NCBI GenBank assembly: GCA_030739735.1
Contig: JASLYQ010000003.1
Span: forward strand, 1 to 64,000
DNA length: 64,000 nt
Reading direction: 5' to 3'
DNA from: Alphaproteobacteria bacterium
GTDB lineage: Bacteria > Pseudomonadota > Alphaproteobacteria > UBA7887
Shown: one piece after another, positions 1 to 8,827 of the stretch
How positions within the stretch are numbered: the stretch's first letter is position 1
Layout of the letters: the number at the start of each line of letters is the position of its first letter
Translations under genes and position numbers: made by a program
Notes under the pieces: generated by a model
Database searches by the model: none
Told to the model about the DNA's origin: nothing
Seen by the model: only the letters and a program-made list of their open reading frames with translations

Positions 1-2
1 GC

Positions 3-395
3 GGTCCCCTTATTCTCGCGGGTACGGTGTCGTTGGGTTCTTCTGCCTGCGGTGTCGTTGTTGATGATTCCGATGTTGTCTCGCCGGCGTGTAACGAAGA
101 CGCTGTGTTGCGCCAGGATGATCGGCTTATCCTGCGTATTTACCACCCCAAGAATGGCGTACAACACGATCTCACGTACAAGATTATTGACAGATTTTCC
201 TTGCCGCAGCCGTTTCGCGTTAGCCCCATCATCGATATGAACGGCAATCCGCGCTTCACCGAGTATATCGTCGAGGCCTATACGGACCGCGACGGTCGTG
301 CTGGTGAGGTGGGCGACGGGGAGGTCTTCGCGACCAGTGGAGAAACAGTGTCGCTCGGAACTACGGACCTGGCTCTCGAGTTGACCGCTCAGTAA
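3..395 (+). CDS. Putative lipoprotein-like exported protein, 5' end outside window
   Basis: The frame is open from the window edge, so the true start may lie upstream; the first possible start inside is a GTG at 27. The first residues are hydrophobic (GPLILAGTVSLGSSACG) and end in Ser-Ser-Ala-Cys, resembling the tail of a signal peptide with a weak lipobox. The rest is a beta-rich domain of about 100 residues with 'VEAYTDRDGRAGEVGDGEVF', similar in feel to small immunoglobulin-like periplasmic domains. I do not recognise a named family. It converges on the BatD-like gene, with 12 bases between the stops. Confidence 0.5.
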   Translation, partial: GPLILAGTVSLGSSACGVVVDDSDVVSPACNEDAVLRQDDRLILRIYHPKNGVQHDLTYKIIDRFSLPQPFRVSPIIDMNGNPRFTEYIVEAYTDRDGRAGEVGDGEVFATSGETVSLGTTDLALELTAQ

Positions 396-407
396 GCGCT
401 CTTAGTT

Positions 408-1526
408 TTACGAAACTTCCGCCGCCCGCGTCAGCGCCACACGGGCATTGGCATCTGCAGTTTCCTGTATAAAGCTCGTCGCCACGGTCAACAAACCTCG
501 GCTTTCCTCGCCGCCGGGCTGATGGCGGGCAAATTTCACCTGATCGCAACTCTTGAGAAAATTTTGCGTGAGTTCACGTTGCATGGCGACGAGGGCAACT
601 GCGCTCGGTTCGGCGATGGCGCTGACGACCTCGTCGGTCGTACGTTCAGCGGCCCGTAGACCAAACCGCCAATCGAGATAGCGACGAAAAATGGCCGATA
701 ATCGCACGTGAAAAATATCGATCTCCTCGGCTGTTGCGAACCGCATGTCTTCCAGGTTGGCAAGAGCCGCGAGCGCCAGCTCATGGGCCGGCGCCATGGG
801 CACAGGCTTCGCCCGGGGTGGCTGTGAGAGCCGTTGCCGTAGCCACAGGCCGAGCAGGATAGTCGTTAGGATACATGCCGCGACAATGGCATAGGGCTGC
901 CATACGATCGGGGTCGGCGGTGGTGGCAGCAGGGTGACCGGCGGCAGGATGTCCTTAGGCTTGGTGATATCGGCGTCGGGGGGTAGCACTGATGTAACCT
1001 CAATCGCGATCGGTGCTGTGCGCATGAACTCTGACGTAACCGTATATCCACGCTCAAAATTTTCTACTTTGCACTCCTCGCGGTAAACACATGCAACGGA
1101 AGGCAGGTTACTCGAATCCAATATCGATAAGAGTAAGGTTGGCATTGAATGAAAGCCAGGTTCTGTCGGTTCAAGAATATAGCGCCGTTGACTTCTATGC
1201 AGCTGATCGCCGGAGTTTCTGATTGCTTTCTTTGGCACCTTGATTTCTTTGACGACTTTGAAGGCGCCCCATTCCCCACGGACATGGGGAAACGTCACCA
1301 GGTACCAAGGTAGGGTATCAACCGTGACCGTGACCTCGACCGGATTGACGATAGGCGTGACGCCGATGTTCGCCGATACCACTATCTTAGTTTTTTCGTC
1401 GCCGCTTTCGGCAATGAAACCGAGCTCGCGGCGCGGCACGCTATCGTCGATGCCTTGCGCATGACCCGGCCCTGCGTGGCTCACCACAAAAACTGTCAGG
1501 GCGATGAGGCTGAGGCACCTGATCAT
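408..1526 (-). CDS. BatD/DUF4381-like membrane-anchored protein
   Basis: About 372 residues from the ATG at 1526, which begins a clean signal peptide ending near GHAQ; the longer frame to a TTG at 1652 lacks export features. An extracytoplasmic beta-rich domain of about 200 residues precedes a proline-rich linker, one transmembrane segment near residues 210-230, and a cytoplasmic helical domain containing 'FRRYLDWRFGLRAAERTTDE'. That last segment is characteristic of membrane proteins encoded with MoxR/BatA aerotolerance clusters. No MoxR or von Willebrand gene is visible here, so they may lie elsewhere. It lies downstream of the di-heme oxidoreductase on the same strand. Family assignment is by pattern only. 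Confidence 0.7.
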   Translation of the reverse strand: MIRCLSLIALTVFVVSHAGPGHAQGIDDSVPRRELGFIAESGDEKTKIVVSANIGVTPIVNPVEVTVTVDTLPWYLVTFPHVRGEWGAFKVVKEIKVPKKAIRNSGDQLHRSQRRYILEPTEPGFHSMPTLLLSILDSSNLPSVACVYREECKVENFERGYTVTSEFMRTAPIAIEVTSVLPPDADITKPKDILPPVTLLPPPPTPIVWQPYAIVAACILTTILLGLWLRQRLSQPPRAKPVPMAPAHELALAALANLEDMRFATAEEIDIFHVRLSAIFRRYLDWRFGLRAAERTTDEVVSAIAEPSAVALVAMQRELTQNFLKSCDQVKFARHQPGGEESRGLLTVATSFIQETADANARVALTRAAEVS

Positions 1527-1660
1527 GGCCGGGTTCAGAACTCCGCTTGGCCGTATCCAAAGACTTGGAGGCTGCCGATCGTTAATCGCACGCCGGTTTA
1601 CTCCGAGTGTCACTTTAGCCCGCAGCTTTCGCATTTTGTTGGTATGGATCAAGAGAAACG

Positions 1661-3166
1661 CTAGAGCGACGCGAGGAAGGCCAAGAGCGCGTCCCTGTCG
1701 GAGCTTGACAGCTCGATCACCGTGTCACGTGCTACCTGTGCTTCGCCACCATGCCAAAGCACGGCCTCCATGAGTCCACGTGCTCGTCCGTCATGCAGGA
1801 AATTGTTGTGCATATTGACGCGATGGACCAGGCCGATGCCCCATAGCGGCGGCGTGCGCCATTCCCTGCCGGAAGCGGCGTAATCCGGACGGCCGTCTGC
1901 CAGGCCTTCGCCCATGTCGTGCAGCAAGAGGTTCGTGTAGGGCTGAATGGTAATATTGGTGAGTTCGGGCAGGGCCGGATCTGAGCCCGTGCTGAGCGTC
2001 GGCGTGTGGCAGGCGGCACAGCCGATGTCGTCGAAGATCTCTGCGCCGCGGTGCGTTGCGGGGTCGTGGACGTCGCGCTTCGCCGGCACCCCCAAGGAAC
2101 GGGTATAGAGTACCAGCGTCGCGAGGCGTGCGTCGTCGAGCTCCGGCGCATCAGTGATGTGGGTCTCGGCGCAGGCGGCCTGTGCTGCAGGGCAATTTTC
2201 CTGCGGAAAGACCGATGTGGTTAGTCCCATGTCGCCATGCGCGGCGGCCGCCACTTGGGTATAGAGGTTCGGCGTGTTCGCCTTCCAGCCGAAGCGGCCG
2301 ATCGCTTGTTGCCCCGAGACGGGGTCCCATACTCTGTTGACGCGACCGGAAATTCCGTCGCTGTCCGCGTCATCCGGGTCAGCGTTAGCTTCGATTGTCG
2401 CTTGCTCCACCGCCTCTAGTAAGCCAAGGCCATAGATTGCTGGTGCCACGCGCGGCGATACCAGAACATCCGCGCCGACAGGGCCGTGTTGCAGGTCTCC
2501 AAAGGCGTAGACGGGTTGGCGCAGGCTGAAGGGCTCACCATCCGCAAAGCTACCGGTGATCTCGCGATATTCGATCGTCACGCGGCCTTCACGTGGCACG
2601 CCGACGATGCCCTTGTCCTGCAATTGACCACCGTAAACGGGGTGGGGCAGCGGCCCGCCATGCGCGGATTTGCCGGGCACGCTGAGCCTGACCAGCATCG
2701 ATTCCATCGGCTTGTCCACAGTTGCCGGCGGCTGGCCGCGGCCGTCCTTCAAATGGCACCCGGAGCAAGAGTTTCTGTTGAAGGTCGGGCCTAAGCCGTC
2801 GAAGCCGTCCTGCACTGTGCTTCTTCCCGACCAGCGTACGCGAAATAATTTTCGACCCAAGGCGAAGGCGCGCAGCCGGTCTTGATCGAGCGTGGAGATT
2901 GGTGCAGAGAAGGCCTCCCGAGATCGAGAAAATGTTGTCGCTGTGCCGGCGGATAGTCCCGCCATGGCCAACTCCTCGGGTGCAATCGGAGCGCCGAAAT
3001 TCAGCCAGGCCCAGCGATTGAACTCGGCGGCGTAGCTACCTTGCCCGGGGACCCATACATCCTCATCCGTAAGCTTGAGCATGGCCACGGGAGGCTCACC
3101 AGCCCGCGCCACGCTGCCCGCTGCCAGCGCCAGCCAGAAAAGACATAACGTGAAGATCCGTAACAC
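1661..3166 (-). CDS. Di-heme oxidoreductase (DUF1111, DHOR family), periplasmic
   Basis: About 501 residues. The GTG at 3166 is preferred over the in-frame start at 3226: it is preceded by GGAGG at good spacing and starts directly at a signal peptide (LRIFTLCLFWLALAAGSVARA). Two c-type heme motifs are visible, CSGCH near residues 134-138 and CAACH near 383-387, the DHOR/'thiol oxidoreductase' arrangement related to MauG and di-heme peroxidases. It is predicted to be a periplasmic redox protein; the substrate is unknown. The BatD-like gene follows on the same strand. Confidence 0.85.
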   Translation of the reverse strand: MLRIFTLCLFWLALAAGSVARAGEPPVAMLKLTDEDVWVPGQGSYAAEFNRWAWLNFGAPIAPEELAMAGLSAGTATTFSRSREAFSAPISTLDQDRLRAFALGRKLFRVRWSGRSTVQDGFDGLGPTFNRNSCSGCHLKDGRGQPPATVDKPMESMLVRLSVPGKSAHGGPLPHPVYGGQLQDKGIVGVPREGRVTIEYREITGSFADGEPFSLRQPVYAFGDLQHGPVGADVLVSPRVAPAIYGLGLLEAVEQATIEANADPDDADSDGISGRVNRVWDPVSGQQAIGRFGWKANTPNLYTQVAAAAHGDMGLTTSVFPQENCPAAQAACAETHITDAPELDDARLATLVLYTRSLGVPAKRDVHDPATHRGAEIFDDIGCAACHTPTLSTGSDPALPELTNITIQPYTNLLLHDMGEGLADGRPDYAASGREWRTPPLWGIGLVHRVNMHNNFLHDGRARGLMEAVLWHGGEAQVARDTVIELSSSDRDALLAFLASL

Positions 3167-3295
3167 AGACGATCCCTCCGGCGATTTTGCCAGGGTCACG
3201 CTATCATGCGGCCCTGCCTGACTCAATTTCTCGCCATCCGATCACGGCTTAAATAGCCTAAATGCTACGTTCGAAACGAGCCGTCTTGAGGCGCC

Positions 3296-3372
3296 TCAAC
3301 CGGAGATGTTCACCTTGTCCTTCCTGGTCAAGGTTTCGTAAAGCTCGTCGCTGATCTGAAAGCTCTCTAGCG
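3296..3372 (-). pseudogene. Short coding-like fragment, unidentified
   Basis: Within the 200-base spacer between the VOC gene stop and the di-heme gene start, one minus frame reads as plausible protein ending '...SDELYETLTRKDKVNISG' before a TGA. No start codon or ribosome-binding site goes with it, and the frame runs into the end of the VOC gene. It looks like the leftover C-terminus of a deleted gene. I cannot name the parent. Confidence 0.25.
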
Positions 3373-4110
3373 AAGATTGAAGACAGTGCCGCAGAGCGTG
3401 ACGCTGTCATCGGTATGGGGTAGGTCGGCTTTCGCCGCTGCTGCCAATATGGCGGTACGGGCTTGGGTTGCAACATCGAGCGAGAGGATACCGTCGCCGC
3501 CGGGGCGGAAGCGCAGCTTGGCATTGGGTAGGGCGAGCGTGACCGGATCGATAAGATCGTGCTGCAGGATCTCCGCCCACTGCTGCGCCATGGTTGGCGG
3601 GTCGGCGGCCGCGATGTCGACGCCGGTAATCGCGCTGATCCGCCCAGTCTGCACATGGTCGCGCCAGTCAGGGCCGGCCGGGGGCCAGTCGCACATGGGC
3701 TCGTGGATTGCCGTGACGCCGGGTTGGGATTCGATCGACAGCAGAATACCCCCGACATCGTGTGGATGATATTGGCCCGCGATATGGTTTGGTCGGTCGA
3801 TATTCCAAATGATGCGAATGCCCATATCGGCGATGCGCTGGCGGTCGCGGGCCGCATCGTCCGTTTGCAAGATCACCATATAGCCGCTGTCGCCGCCGCG
3901 TCTTGCCATGTAGCGGCCTGCGGCCGTGTTCTCCTCGACTGGCGAGACGATCTCCAGAAACTCGCCACCGATCGGGGCCAGGATGTTTTTGAGACCGAAG
4001 ACGCCGACATTGGGGTCGCGATAGCCGACCTCGATACCGAGTATATCATGCAGGAGCGTGACTTGGGCCTCGAGATCCGTTGCGACAAGCGCGATTTGGC
4101 GAAGTCTCAT
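3367..4110 (-). CDS. VOC (glyoxalase-fold) family protein
   Basis: 247 residues, starting 'MRLRQIALVATDLEAQ', the usual first strand of a glyoxalase/bleomycin-resistance/dioxygenase fold, followed by 'LHDILGIEVGYRDPNVG' and 'GEFLEIVSPVEENTAAGRYM'. The C-terminal half is a second, weaker repeat. The start has a GAGGGAG ribosome-binding site. The methyltransferase stop lies 10 bases upstream, so the two are probably cotranscribed. Family members bind a metal and act on small organic substrates; nothing here fixes the substrate. Confidence 0.85.
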   Translation of the reverse strand: MRLRQIALVATDLEAQVTLLHDILGIEVGYRDPNVGVFGLKNILAPIGGEFLEIVSPVEENTAAGRYMARRGGDSGYMVILQTDDAARDRQRIADMGIRIIWNIDRPNHIAGQYHPHDVGGILLSIESQPGVTAIHEPMCDWPPAGPDWRDHVQTGRISAITGVDIAAADPPTMAQQWAEILQHDLIDPVTLALPNAKLRFRPGGDGILSLDVATQARTAILAAAAKADLPHTDDSVTLCGTVFNLR

Positions 4111-4120
4111 TGCGTCTCCC

Positions 4121-4942
4121 TCATTCTCGGACCGGTGCTACTTGGTAGACCTCGCGGCAGATGAGCCCCGATGACACACCCTCGCGGCGTTTGCGTAGTG
4201 TGGCTAACCGCTGACCTTGCCGAGCGTCACCGCGCAGCGCGGCCAGGCGCAAGGCGTGCCGCTCCTCCTCCTCGATAAGCGTATCGGCGGTTTGCAGGAA
4301 TCCGGCGGAGACGTCGATATGTTTCGTGATCCGCCAATTCACCATTTCCAGCATCGTCACGTAGTCGAAAGGGGTGTCAACGAAAGCTGGACCCGTGTCG
4401 GCGGCCTTTTCCGCTTCTGTTTTGCTGAGGCCGGGGCATATGGCAAGGACCGAGAATACCATGGCTCCGGTCGGACGAAGGACCCGTCGGCATTCGCGCA
4501 GGACATCGAGCTTGGCTTCCAGGCAGCACAGAACGTCGGAATGGTGGATCGCATCGAAGCTGTTGTCGGCAAAGGGAATCGCGCCGGCATCGGCACGCAC
4601 CGGCTGACAGCGCCCCGCCGTGTCGTCTTCTGCCGCCCGGCGCGCAGCCGCCTGCAAGCCGCTAAAGGGTAGGTCGAGCAACATTGCCTCACAGCCGCTG
4701 GCCGAGGCTAGATAGAGACCTGGCCAACCGCAGCCGGTACCAACATCGAGCAGTCGCCTTCCGGGCGCCAATCCCAACATGTCCGCCGCCGTGTCGGCCT
4801 CCTCGCGGGTCGTCCAGCTGCTGGCACCATAGGTGCAGCCGCACACGGATTTCTCAATCTCATGGAGTAGGGCGTCGCCGGCGAGCTTGTATTCGTTCGA
4901 GAAGCCGTCGATCAGGGTAGTTTCGGCATCGGTCAGTGGCAT
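4121..4942 (-). CDS. Class I SAM-dependent methyltransferase
   Basis: 273 residues. SAM-binding motif I reads 'LLDVGTGCGWPGLYLA' (about 64-79), with the acidic strand-2 residue in 'EAMLLDLPFSG' and a motif IV region 'PFADNSFDAIHHSDVL'. This is a Methyltransf_11/25-type fold. The N-terminal 50 residues and the Cys-Gly-Cys near residue 34 are not typical of one named subfamily, so the substrate is unknown. It heads a two-gene unit with the VOC protein. The start has a GAGAG sequence at suitable spacing. Confidence 0.85.
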   Translation of the reverse strand: MPLTDAETTLIDGFSNEYKLAGDALLHEIEKSVCGCTYGASSWTTREEADTAADMLGLAPGRRLLDVGTGCGWPGLYLASASGCEAMLLDLPFSGLQAAARRAAEDDTAGRCQPVRADAGAIPFADNSFDAIHHSDVLCCLEAKLDVLRECRRVLRPTGAMVFSVLAICPGLSKTEAEKAADTGPAFVDTPFDYVTMLEMVNWRITKHIDVSAGFLQTADTLIEEEERHALRLAALRGDARQGQRLATLRKRREGVSSGLICREVYQVAPVRE

Positions 4943-4962
4943 GTGGTCTCTCGGCAGATACG

Positions 4963-5265
4963 TTAGTGAAAGGCGAGCACCGCCTCCATCGGTATGCCGC
5001 CAAACGCTGCAACCTCGCCACCGAAATCAGCGGCAAAGGCCAGCGCAGCCTCTCTGGTCGAGAATGGTACCGTTTCTACCGCGCCCATGCTACCGGCGCG
5101 ACTACCGCTGACCATGTACCACGCGGTGGCGCCGTCTATCCGCGCGGACGGAGCCGCATTGTTCCAGTCGACCTCAACCATATCCATGATGTGGAAGGCG
5201 CTAACGCCCTGCGGCATCTCCTCACGGCGCTGGTAGGCGTTGCCCGCGCGGATCGGCATTCTCAT
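4963..5265 (-). pseudogene. Orphan NosL-like C-terminal domain (N-terminal half missing)
   Basis: About 100 residues matching only the second half of NosL, the copper chaperone for nitrous oxide reductase: 'HIMDMVEVDW', then 'ATAWYMVSGSRAGSMGAVE', then a 'PFSTREAALAFAADFGGEV' helix. The first half of NosL, with the lipoprotein Cys and CGM metal site, is absent. An in-frame TAG lies directly before the ATG at 5265, and the other upstream frames do not contain it. The downstream metal Met (GSMG) is kept but the usual following His is Ala. No good ribosome-binding site is visible. It is probably a remnant, but a standalone small protein cannot be excluded. Confidence 0.65.
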
Positions 5266-5381
5266 CTAGGCTTTGACATAGAAGATAGCGAATGTGCCCA
5301 ACGTGGCCTTTTTGCCAGCTTGTGAGCCTTTCGGCGGGCCGATATGTTGCGATTGCGAAAGGCACAAAACGACAGGCGAGT

Positions 5382-6581
5382 ATGATGGGCGGTGTGGAAG
5401 TTACTGCCGGTGAAGGCGTAGCGGTCCCGATCGGCGAGACCTATCCTGAGATACGCGACGGCGTGCGTACGCTTTGCCAGGATTTCCCCGGTGAATACTG
5501 GCGCGCTCTCGATCGCGAGCGGGCCTATCCGACGGACTTCGTCAGGGCTTTGACCGAAGCGGGCTATCTGGCTGCTCTCATTCCCGAGGAGTATGGTGGT
5601 AGTGGCCTGCCCATTTCGGCAGCCGGCGCCGTGCTGGAGGAGATCCACCAGGCCGGCTGTAATGGCGCCGCCTGCCATGCTCAGATGTACACCATGGGTA
5701 CCGTGCTCAAGCATGGCTCGGAGGCGCAGAAGCAGCAGTATCTGCCTAGCATCGCCTCCGGAGAGTTGCGCCTGCAGGCTTTTGCCGTGACCGAGCCGAC
5801 CACGGGCTCCGATACCACCAATCTCCGCACTACGGCGGTACGCGACGGCAACGGCTATCGTGTCAACGGGCAAAAGGTCTGGATCAGCCGTACGGAGCAT
5901 TCCGATCTCATGGTGCTGCTTGCGCGCACCACATCGCGCGAAGAGGTGGCATCGCGGCGTCAGGGCTTGTCGGTGTTTCTTGTCGATATGCGTAGCGCGG
6001 TCGGTGAGGGGCTCACCATCCGGCCGATCAGGACCATGATCAACCACGCCACGACAGAGCTGTTCTTCGACGACCTGCATATCCCAGCCGACACCTTGAT
6101 CGGCGAGGAGGGGCGTGGCTTTGACTACATTCTCGATGGCATGAATGCCGAGCGCATCTTGATTTCCTGGGAAAGCCTGGGCGATGCCCGCTTTTTCATT
6201 GATCGCGCAAGCGCCTATGCCAGCGAGCGCGAAGTCTTCGGGGGGCCGATCGGGAAGAACCAGGGGGTACAGTTCCCCATCGCACGTGCCTGGGCGCAAT
6301 TGCAGGCGGCTGAGATGATGGTCCGCAAGGCTGCGGCTTTGTTCGAAGCAGGCAAGCCCTGTGGGCCGGAAGCTAACACCGCGAAGCTGCTCGCCTCGGA
6401 AGCGTCGTGGGCCGCGGCCGAGGCCTGTCTACAGACCCACGGCGGCTTCGGCTTCGCCGAAGAATACGACATAGAGCGCAAATATCGTGAGGCGCGGCTC
6501 TATCAGATCGCGCCAATCTCGACCAATATGATCCTCGCTTATATCGGGCATAAGGTGCTTGGTATGCCGCGCTCGTACTGA
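5382..6581 (+). CDS. Acyl-CoA dehydrogenase family protein
   Basis: About 399 residues from the ATG at 5382; an earlier in-frame start at 5292 adds a tail that does not fit the family. Visible features are the helical N-terminal domain, 'AVTEPTTGSDTTNLRTTA' FAD/substrate motif, and a C-terminal 'THGGFGFAEEYDIERKYREA' segment. Where short-chain enzymes have the catalytic Glu in 'YEGT', this one reads 'YQIAPISTN', a pattern I associate with dehydrogenases encoded beside CaiB-type CoA-transferases. It starts a plus-strand run with the CaiB remnant, MaoC-like hydratase, hydrolase and aldo-keto reductase. Likely FAD-dependent dehydrogenation of an unidentified acyl-CoA. Confidence 0.92.
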   Translation: MMGGVEVTAGEGVAVPIGETYPEIRDGVRTLCQDFPGEYWRALDRERAYPTDFVRALTEAGYLAALIPEEYGGSGLPISAAGAVLEEIHQAGCNGAACHAQMYTMGTVLKHGSEAQKQQYLPSIASGELRLQAFAVTEPTTGSDTTNLRTTAVRDGNGYRVNGQKVWISRTEHSDLMVLLARTTSREEVASRRQGLSVFLVDMRSAVGEGLTIRPIRTMINHATTELFFDDLHIPADTLIGEEGRGFDYILDGMNAERILISWESLGDARFFIDRASAYASEREVFGGPIGKNQGVQFPIARAWAQLQAAEMMVRKAAALFEAGKPCGPEANTAKLLASEASWAAAEACLQTHGGFGFAEEYDIERKYREARLYQIAPISTNMILAYIGHKVLGMPRSY

Positions 6582-6586
6582 CCACG

Positions 6587-7090
6587 ATGACGACCGAAGC
6601 GCCTCCTCTCGACGGCATCCTGGTCATTGCGCTCGAACAGGCGGTGGCGGGGCCGCTGTGTTCGTCGCGTTTGGCCGACGCCGGTGCCCGCGTTATCAAG
6701 ATAGAGCGCTTGGAAGGCGATTTCGCGCGCAACTACGATCACGTAGTGGATGGTGAAAGCGCCTATTTCGTCTGGCTTAATCGCGGCGAAGAATCATTGA
6801 CGTTGGATATAAAAAACCCTGGTGATCTATCTGTTTTAAAAGCAATATTAAGAAAAGCGGATATCTACATTCAGAACCTGGCGCCGGGTGCGGCGGCACG
6901 TGCCGGGGTTGGCAGCGAGGAGATGCGGGAGGCCAATCCGCAACTACGCACCATCGGCTGTCCAACGCAAAACGGCGAAGTAGGCGTGATCGCTCCAGCT
7001 CTCGTTGACCTAGCAGATGATACAACTTACCGGCCGGTGCCCGCTCTTGGCGAGCATTCTGAGGCCATACGCAAGGAGTTCGCAGCATGA
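6587..7090 (+). pseudogene. CaiB/BaiF CoA-transferase with internal deletion
   Basis: 167 residues where intact relatives have about 380-400. Residues 1-120 are a normal CaiB/BaiF N-terminus (LADAGARVIKIER, NRGEESLTLDIKNP). The chain then jumps to a C-terminal end with 'VIAPALVDLADD' and 'PVPALGEHSEAIRKEFA'. About 200 central residues, including the catalytic Asp region, are gone, so transferase activity is not expected. The reading frame stays open and the stop overlaps the next gene by four bases. Bases 6803-6870 are unusually AT-rich. Confidence 0.8.
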
Positions 7091-7926
7091 GCGAGGCCCT
7101 GACCGACTGGGTGGGAAGCACCCGTGTCAGCGATGATCTGATTGCGCCGTTTCAGGCGCGCGGCATGGCGGCGGCGCTCGACTATGACAGCGCGCCGGGC
7201 GAGGGTGAGGCTTTGCCGCCAGGTTGGCACTGGCTCTATTTCCCCGATATCGCGGCGCAGTCGGCGCTCGGTCTGGACGGGCACGAGGCGCGCGGCGAGT
7301 TCCTGCCGCCTGTGCCGTTGCCGCGGCGCATGTGGGCCGGCAACAGATTGGTCTTTCACCGCCCCTTGATTATCGGTGCCAAGGCACGCCGGGAGTCGGA
7401 TATTGTCTCGGTGGAGGAGAAGAGCGGTCGTGCCGGTGCGTTGGCCTTCGTCACTGTGCATCACCGCTACCTGTCGGGCGGTGAGCTGGCGCTGGAGGAA
7501 TGGCATGACATCGTCTATCGCGTGCCTGCGGCGCTCGATGCCGAGCCGCCGCCGATCCAGGCGCCACCGTCGGAAAGGCAGTGGCGACGCGCGCTGGTGC
7601 CCGACGAAGTGATGCTGTTCCGCTATTCGGCCGTCACCTTCAACGGCCACCGTATCCATTATGACCATCCCTACGTAACCGAAGAGGAAGGCTACGAAGG
7701 CCTGATCGTGCACGGGCCACTGACCGCCAGCCTACTGCTCGACCTCGTGGCGCGCGAAGCGCCGGAGCGTACCCTCGCCGGTGTGCGTTTTCGCGCTATG
7801 CGGCCGGTCTATGCCGGCCGTGCCCTGATCGTGGAAGGTGCGGCGGACGGCGATGGCCGAGGATCTGCCTGGGCGGTGGATGCCGATGGCGCCATGGCCA
7901 TGCGGGCCGATCTAACATTTGCTTGA
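7087..7926 (+). CDS. MaoC/HTD2-like acyl-CoA hydratase (mesaconyl-C4-CoA hydratase-like)
   Basis: 279 residues with two hot-dog halves. The N-terminal FAS1-type dehydratase domain starts 'LTDWVGSTRVSDDLI' and includes 'PPGWHWLYFPDI' and 'RMWAGNRLVFHRPL'. The C-terminal half has 'RYSAVTFNGHRIHYDHPYV' and 'EGLIVHGPL', the active-site segment of HTD2/mesaconyl-C4-CoA hydratase-type proteins. The predicted role is reversible hydration of an enoyl-CoA. ATGA overlap with the CaiB remnant indicates translational coupling, and the hydrolase follows directly. Confidence 0.88.
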   Translation: MSEALTDWVGSTRVSDDLIAPFQARGMAAALDYDSAPGEGEALPPGWHWLYFPDIAAQSALGLDGHEARGEFLPPVPLPRRMWAGNRLVFHRPLIIGAKARRESDIVSVEEKSGRAGALAFVTVHHRYLSGGELALEEWHDIVYRVPAALDAEPPPIQAPPSERQWRRALVPDEVMLFRYSAVTFNGHRIHYDHPYVTEEEGYEGLIVHGPLTASLLLDLVAREAPERTLAGVRFRAMRPVYAGRALIVEGAADGDGRGSAWAVDADGAMAMRADLTFA

Positions 7927-7936
7927 GAGGACAGCA

Positions 7937-8818
7937 GTGGCCGCGCAGAATCCCGGACCTACCTCACACAGTTACGTCTCACAACGGCTACGTCTGCATT
8001 ATGTGGACTGGGGCAACGAGGACGCGCCGCCGCTCCTAATGGTGCATGGCGGGCGCGATCACTGCCGCAACTGGGACTGGGTGGCCCAGGCGCTACGCGA
8101 GGAGTACCACATCATCGCGCCCGACCTGCGTGGCCACGGTGATTCCCAGTGGATGATTGGCGGCACCTACGAGCTAACCGACTACGTCTACGATATCGCC
8201 CAGCTCCTACATCAGACCAAGCTAATACCGGTCCGCATTCTCTCGCATTCTCTGGGCGGCATGATCTGCCTGCGCTATGCCGGGCTTTATCCGGAAAGCG
8301 TGACGCATCTGGTCTCGATCGAAGGCCTCGGCCCGTCGCCGCGGGTGATCGACGAGGCCATGGGCAAGCCGCTCGACGAGCGCCTGCGTAAGTGGGTCAA
8401 TACCTTGCGCAAGATCTCCGGCCGCCTGCCCCGGCGCTATGCCAGCGTCGAGGACGCCTTGGCCCGCATGCAGGAAGAGAACCCGCATCTGTCGCCCCAG
8501 CAGGCGCGCCATCTCACCGTGCACGGCGTCAATCAGAACGAGGATGGGAGCTATAGCTGGAAGTTCGATAACTATGTCCGCATCTTCCCGCAGACGGGTT
8601 TGAGCGAAGCACAGGTGGCGCAGCTTTGGCGGCGCATCACATGTCCGGTGCTGCACGTGCGCGGCAGCGAAAGCTGGGCCAGCGATCCGGAGCAGGATGG
8701 CCGTGTAGACCACTTTCAGAACACGCGCGTGATCAATTTCGAGGGCGCTGGACACTGGGCGCACCATGATCGCACTGATGATTTTGTTGCTCTGATAAGA
8801 GACTTTCTAGCTGACTGA
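7937..8818 (+). CDS. Alpha/beta hydrolase
   Basis: About 293 residues from the GTG at 7937, which has GAGAGGA just upstream; a TTG at 7919 would overlap the previous gene. It is a cytoplasmic alpha/beta hydrolase with the oxyanion segment 'LLMVHGGRDHCRNWDWV', nucleophile elbow 'SHSLGG' (Ser near 105), and terminal His in 'GAGHWAHHD' (near 273). It belongs to the broad epoxide hydrolase/C-C hydrolase/esterase group; substrate unknown. It lies in the acyl-CoA run, where it may act as a thioesterase or ester hydrolase (inference). Confidence 0.88.
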   Translation: MAAQNPGPTSHSYVSQRLRLHYVDWGNEDAPPLLMVHGGRDHCRNWDWVAQALREEYHIIAPDLRGHGDSQWMIGGTYELTDYVYDIAQLLHQTKLIPVRILSHSLGGMICLRYAGLYPESVTHLVSIEGLGPSPRVIDEAMGKPLDERLRKWVNTLRKISGRLPRRYASVEDALARMQEENPHLSPQQARHLTVHGVNQNEDGSYSWKFDNYVRIFPQTGLSEAQVAQLWRRITCPVLHVRGSESWASDPEQDGRVDHFQNTRVINFEGAGHWAHHDRTDDFVALIRDFLAD

Positions 8819-8827
8819 GGTTACCCC

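Noticed and set aside
5262-6299. 345-codon minus-strand open frame opposite the acyl-CoA dehydrogenase
   Set aside because: It mirrors a clear acyl-CoA dehydrogenase on the plus strand, shows no family motif, and is explained by GC-rich codon bias.
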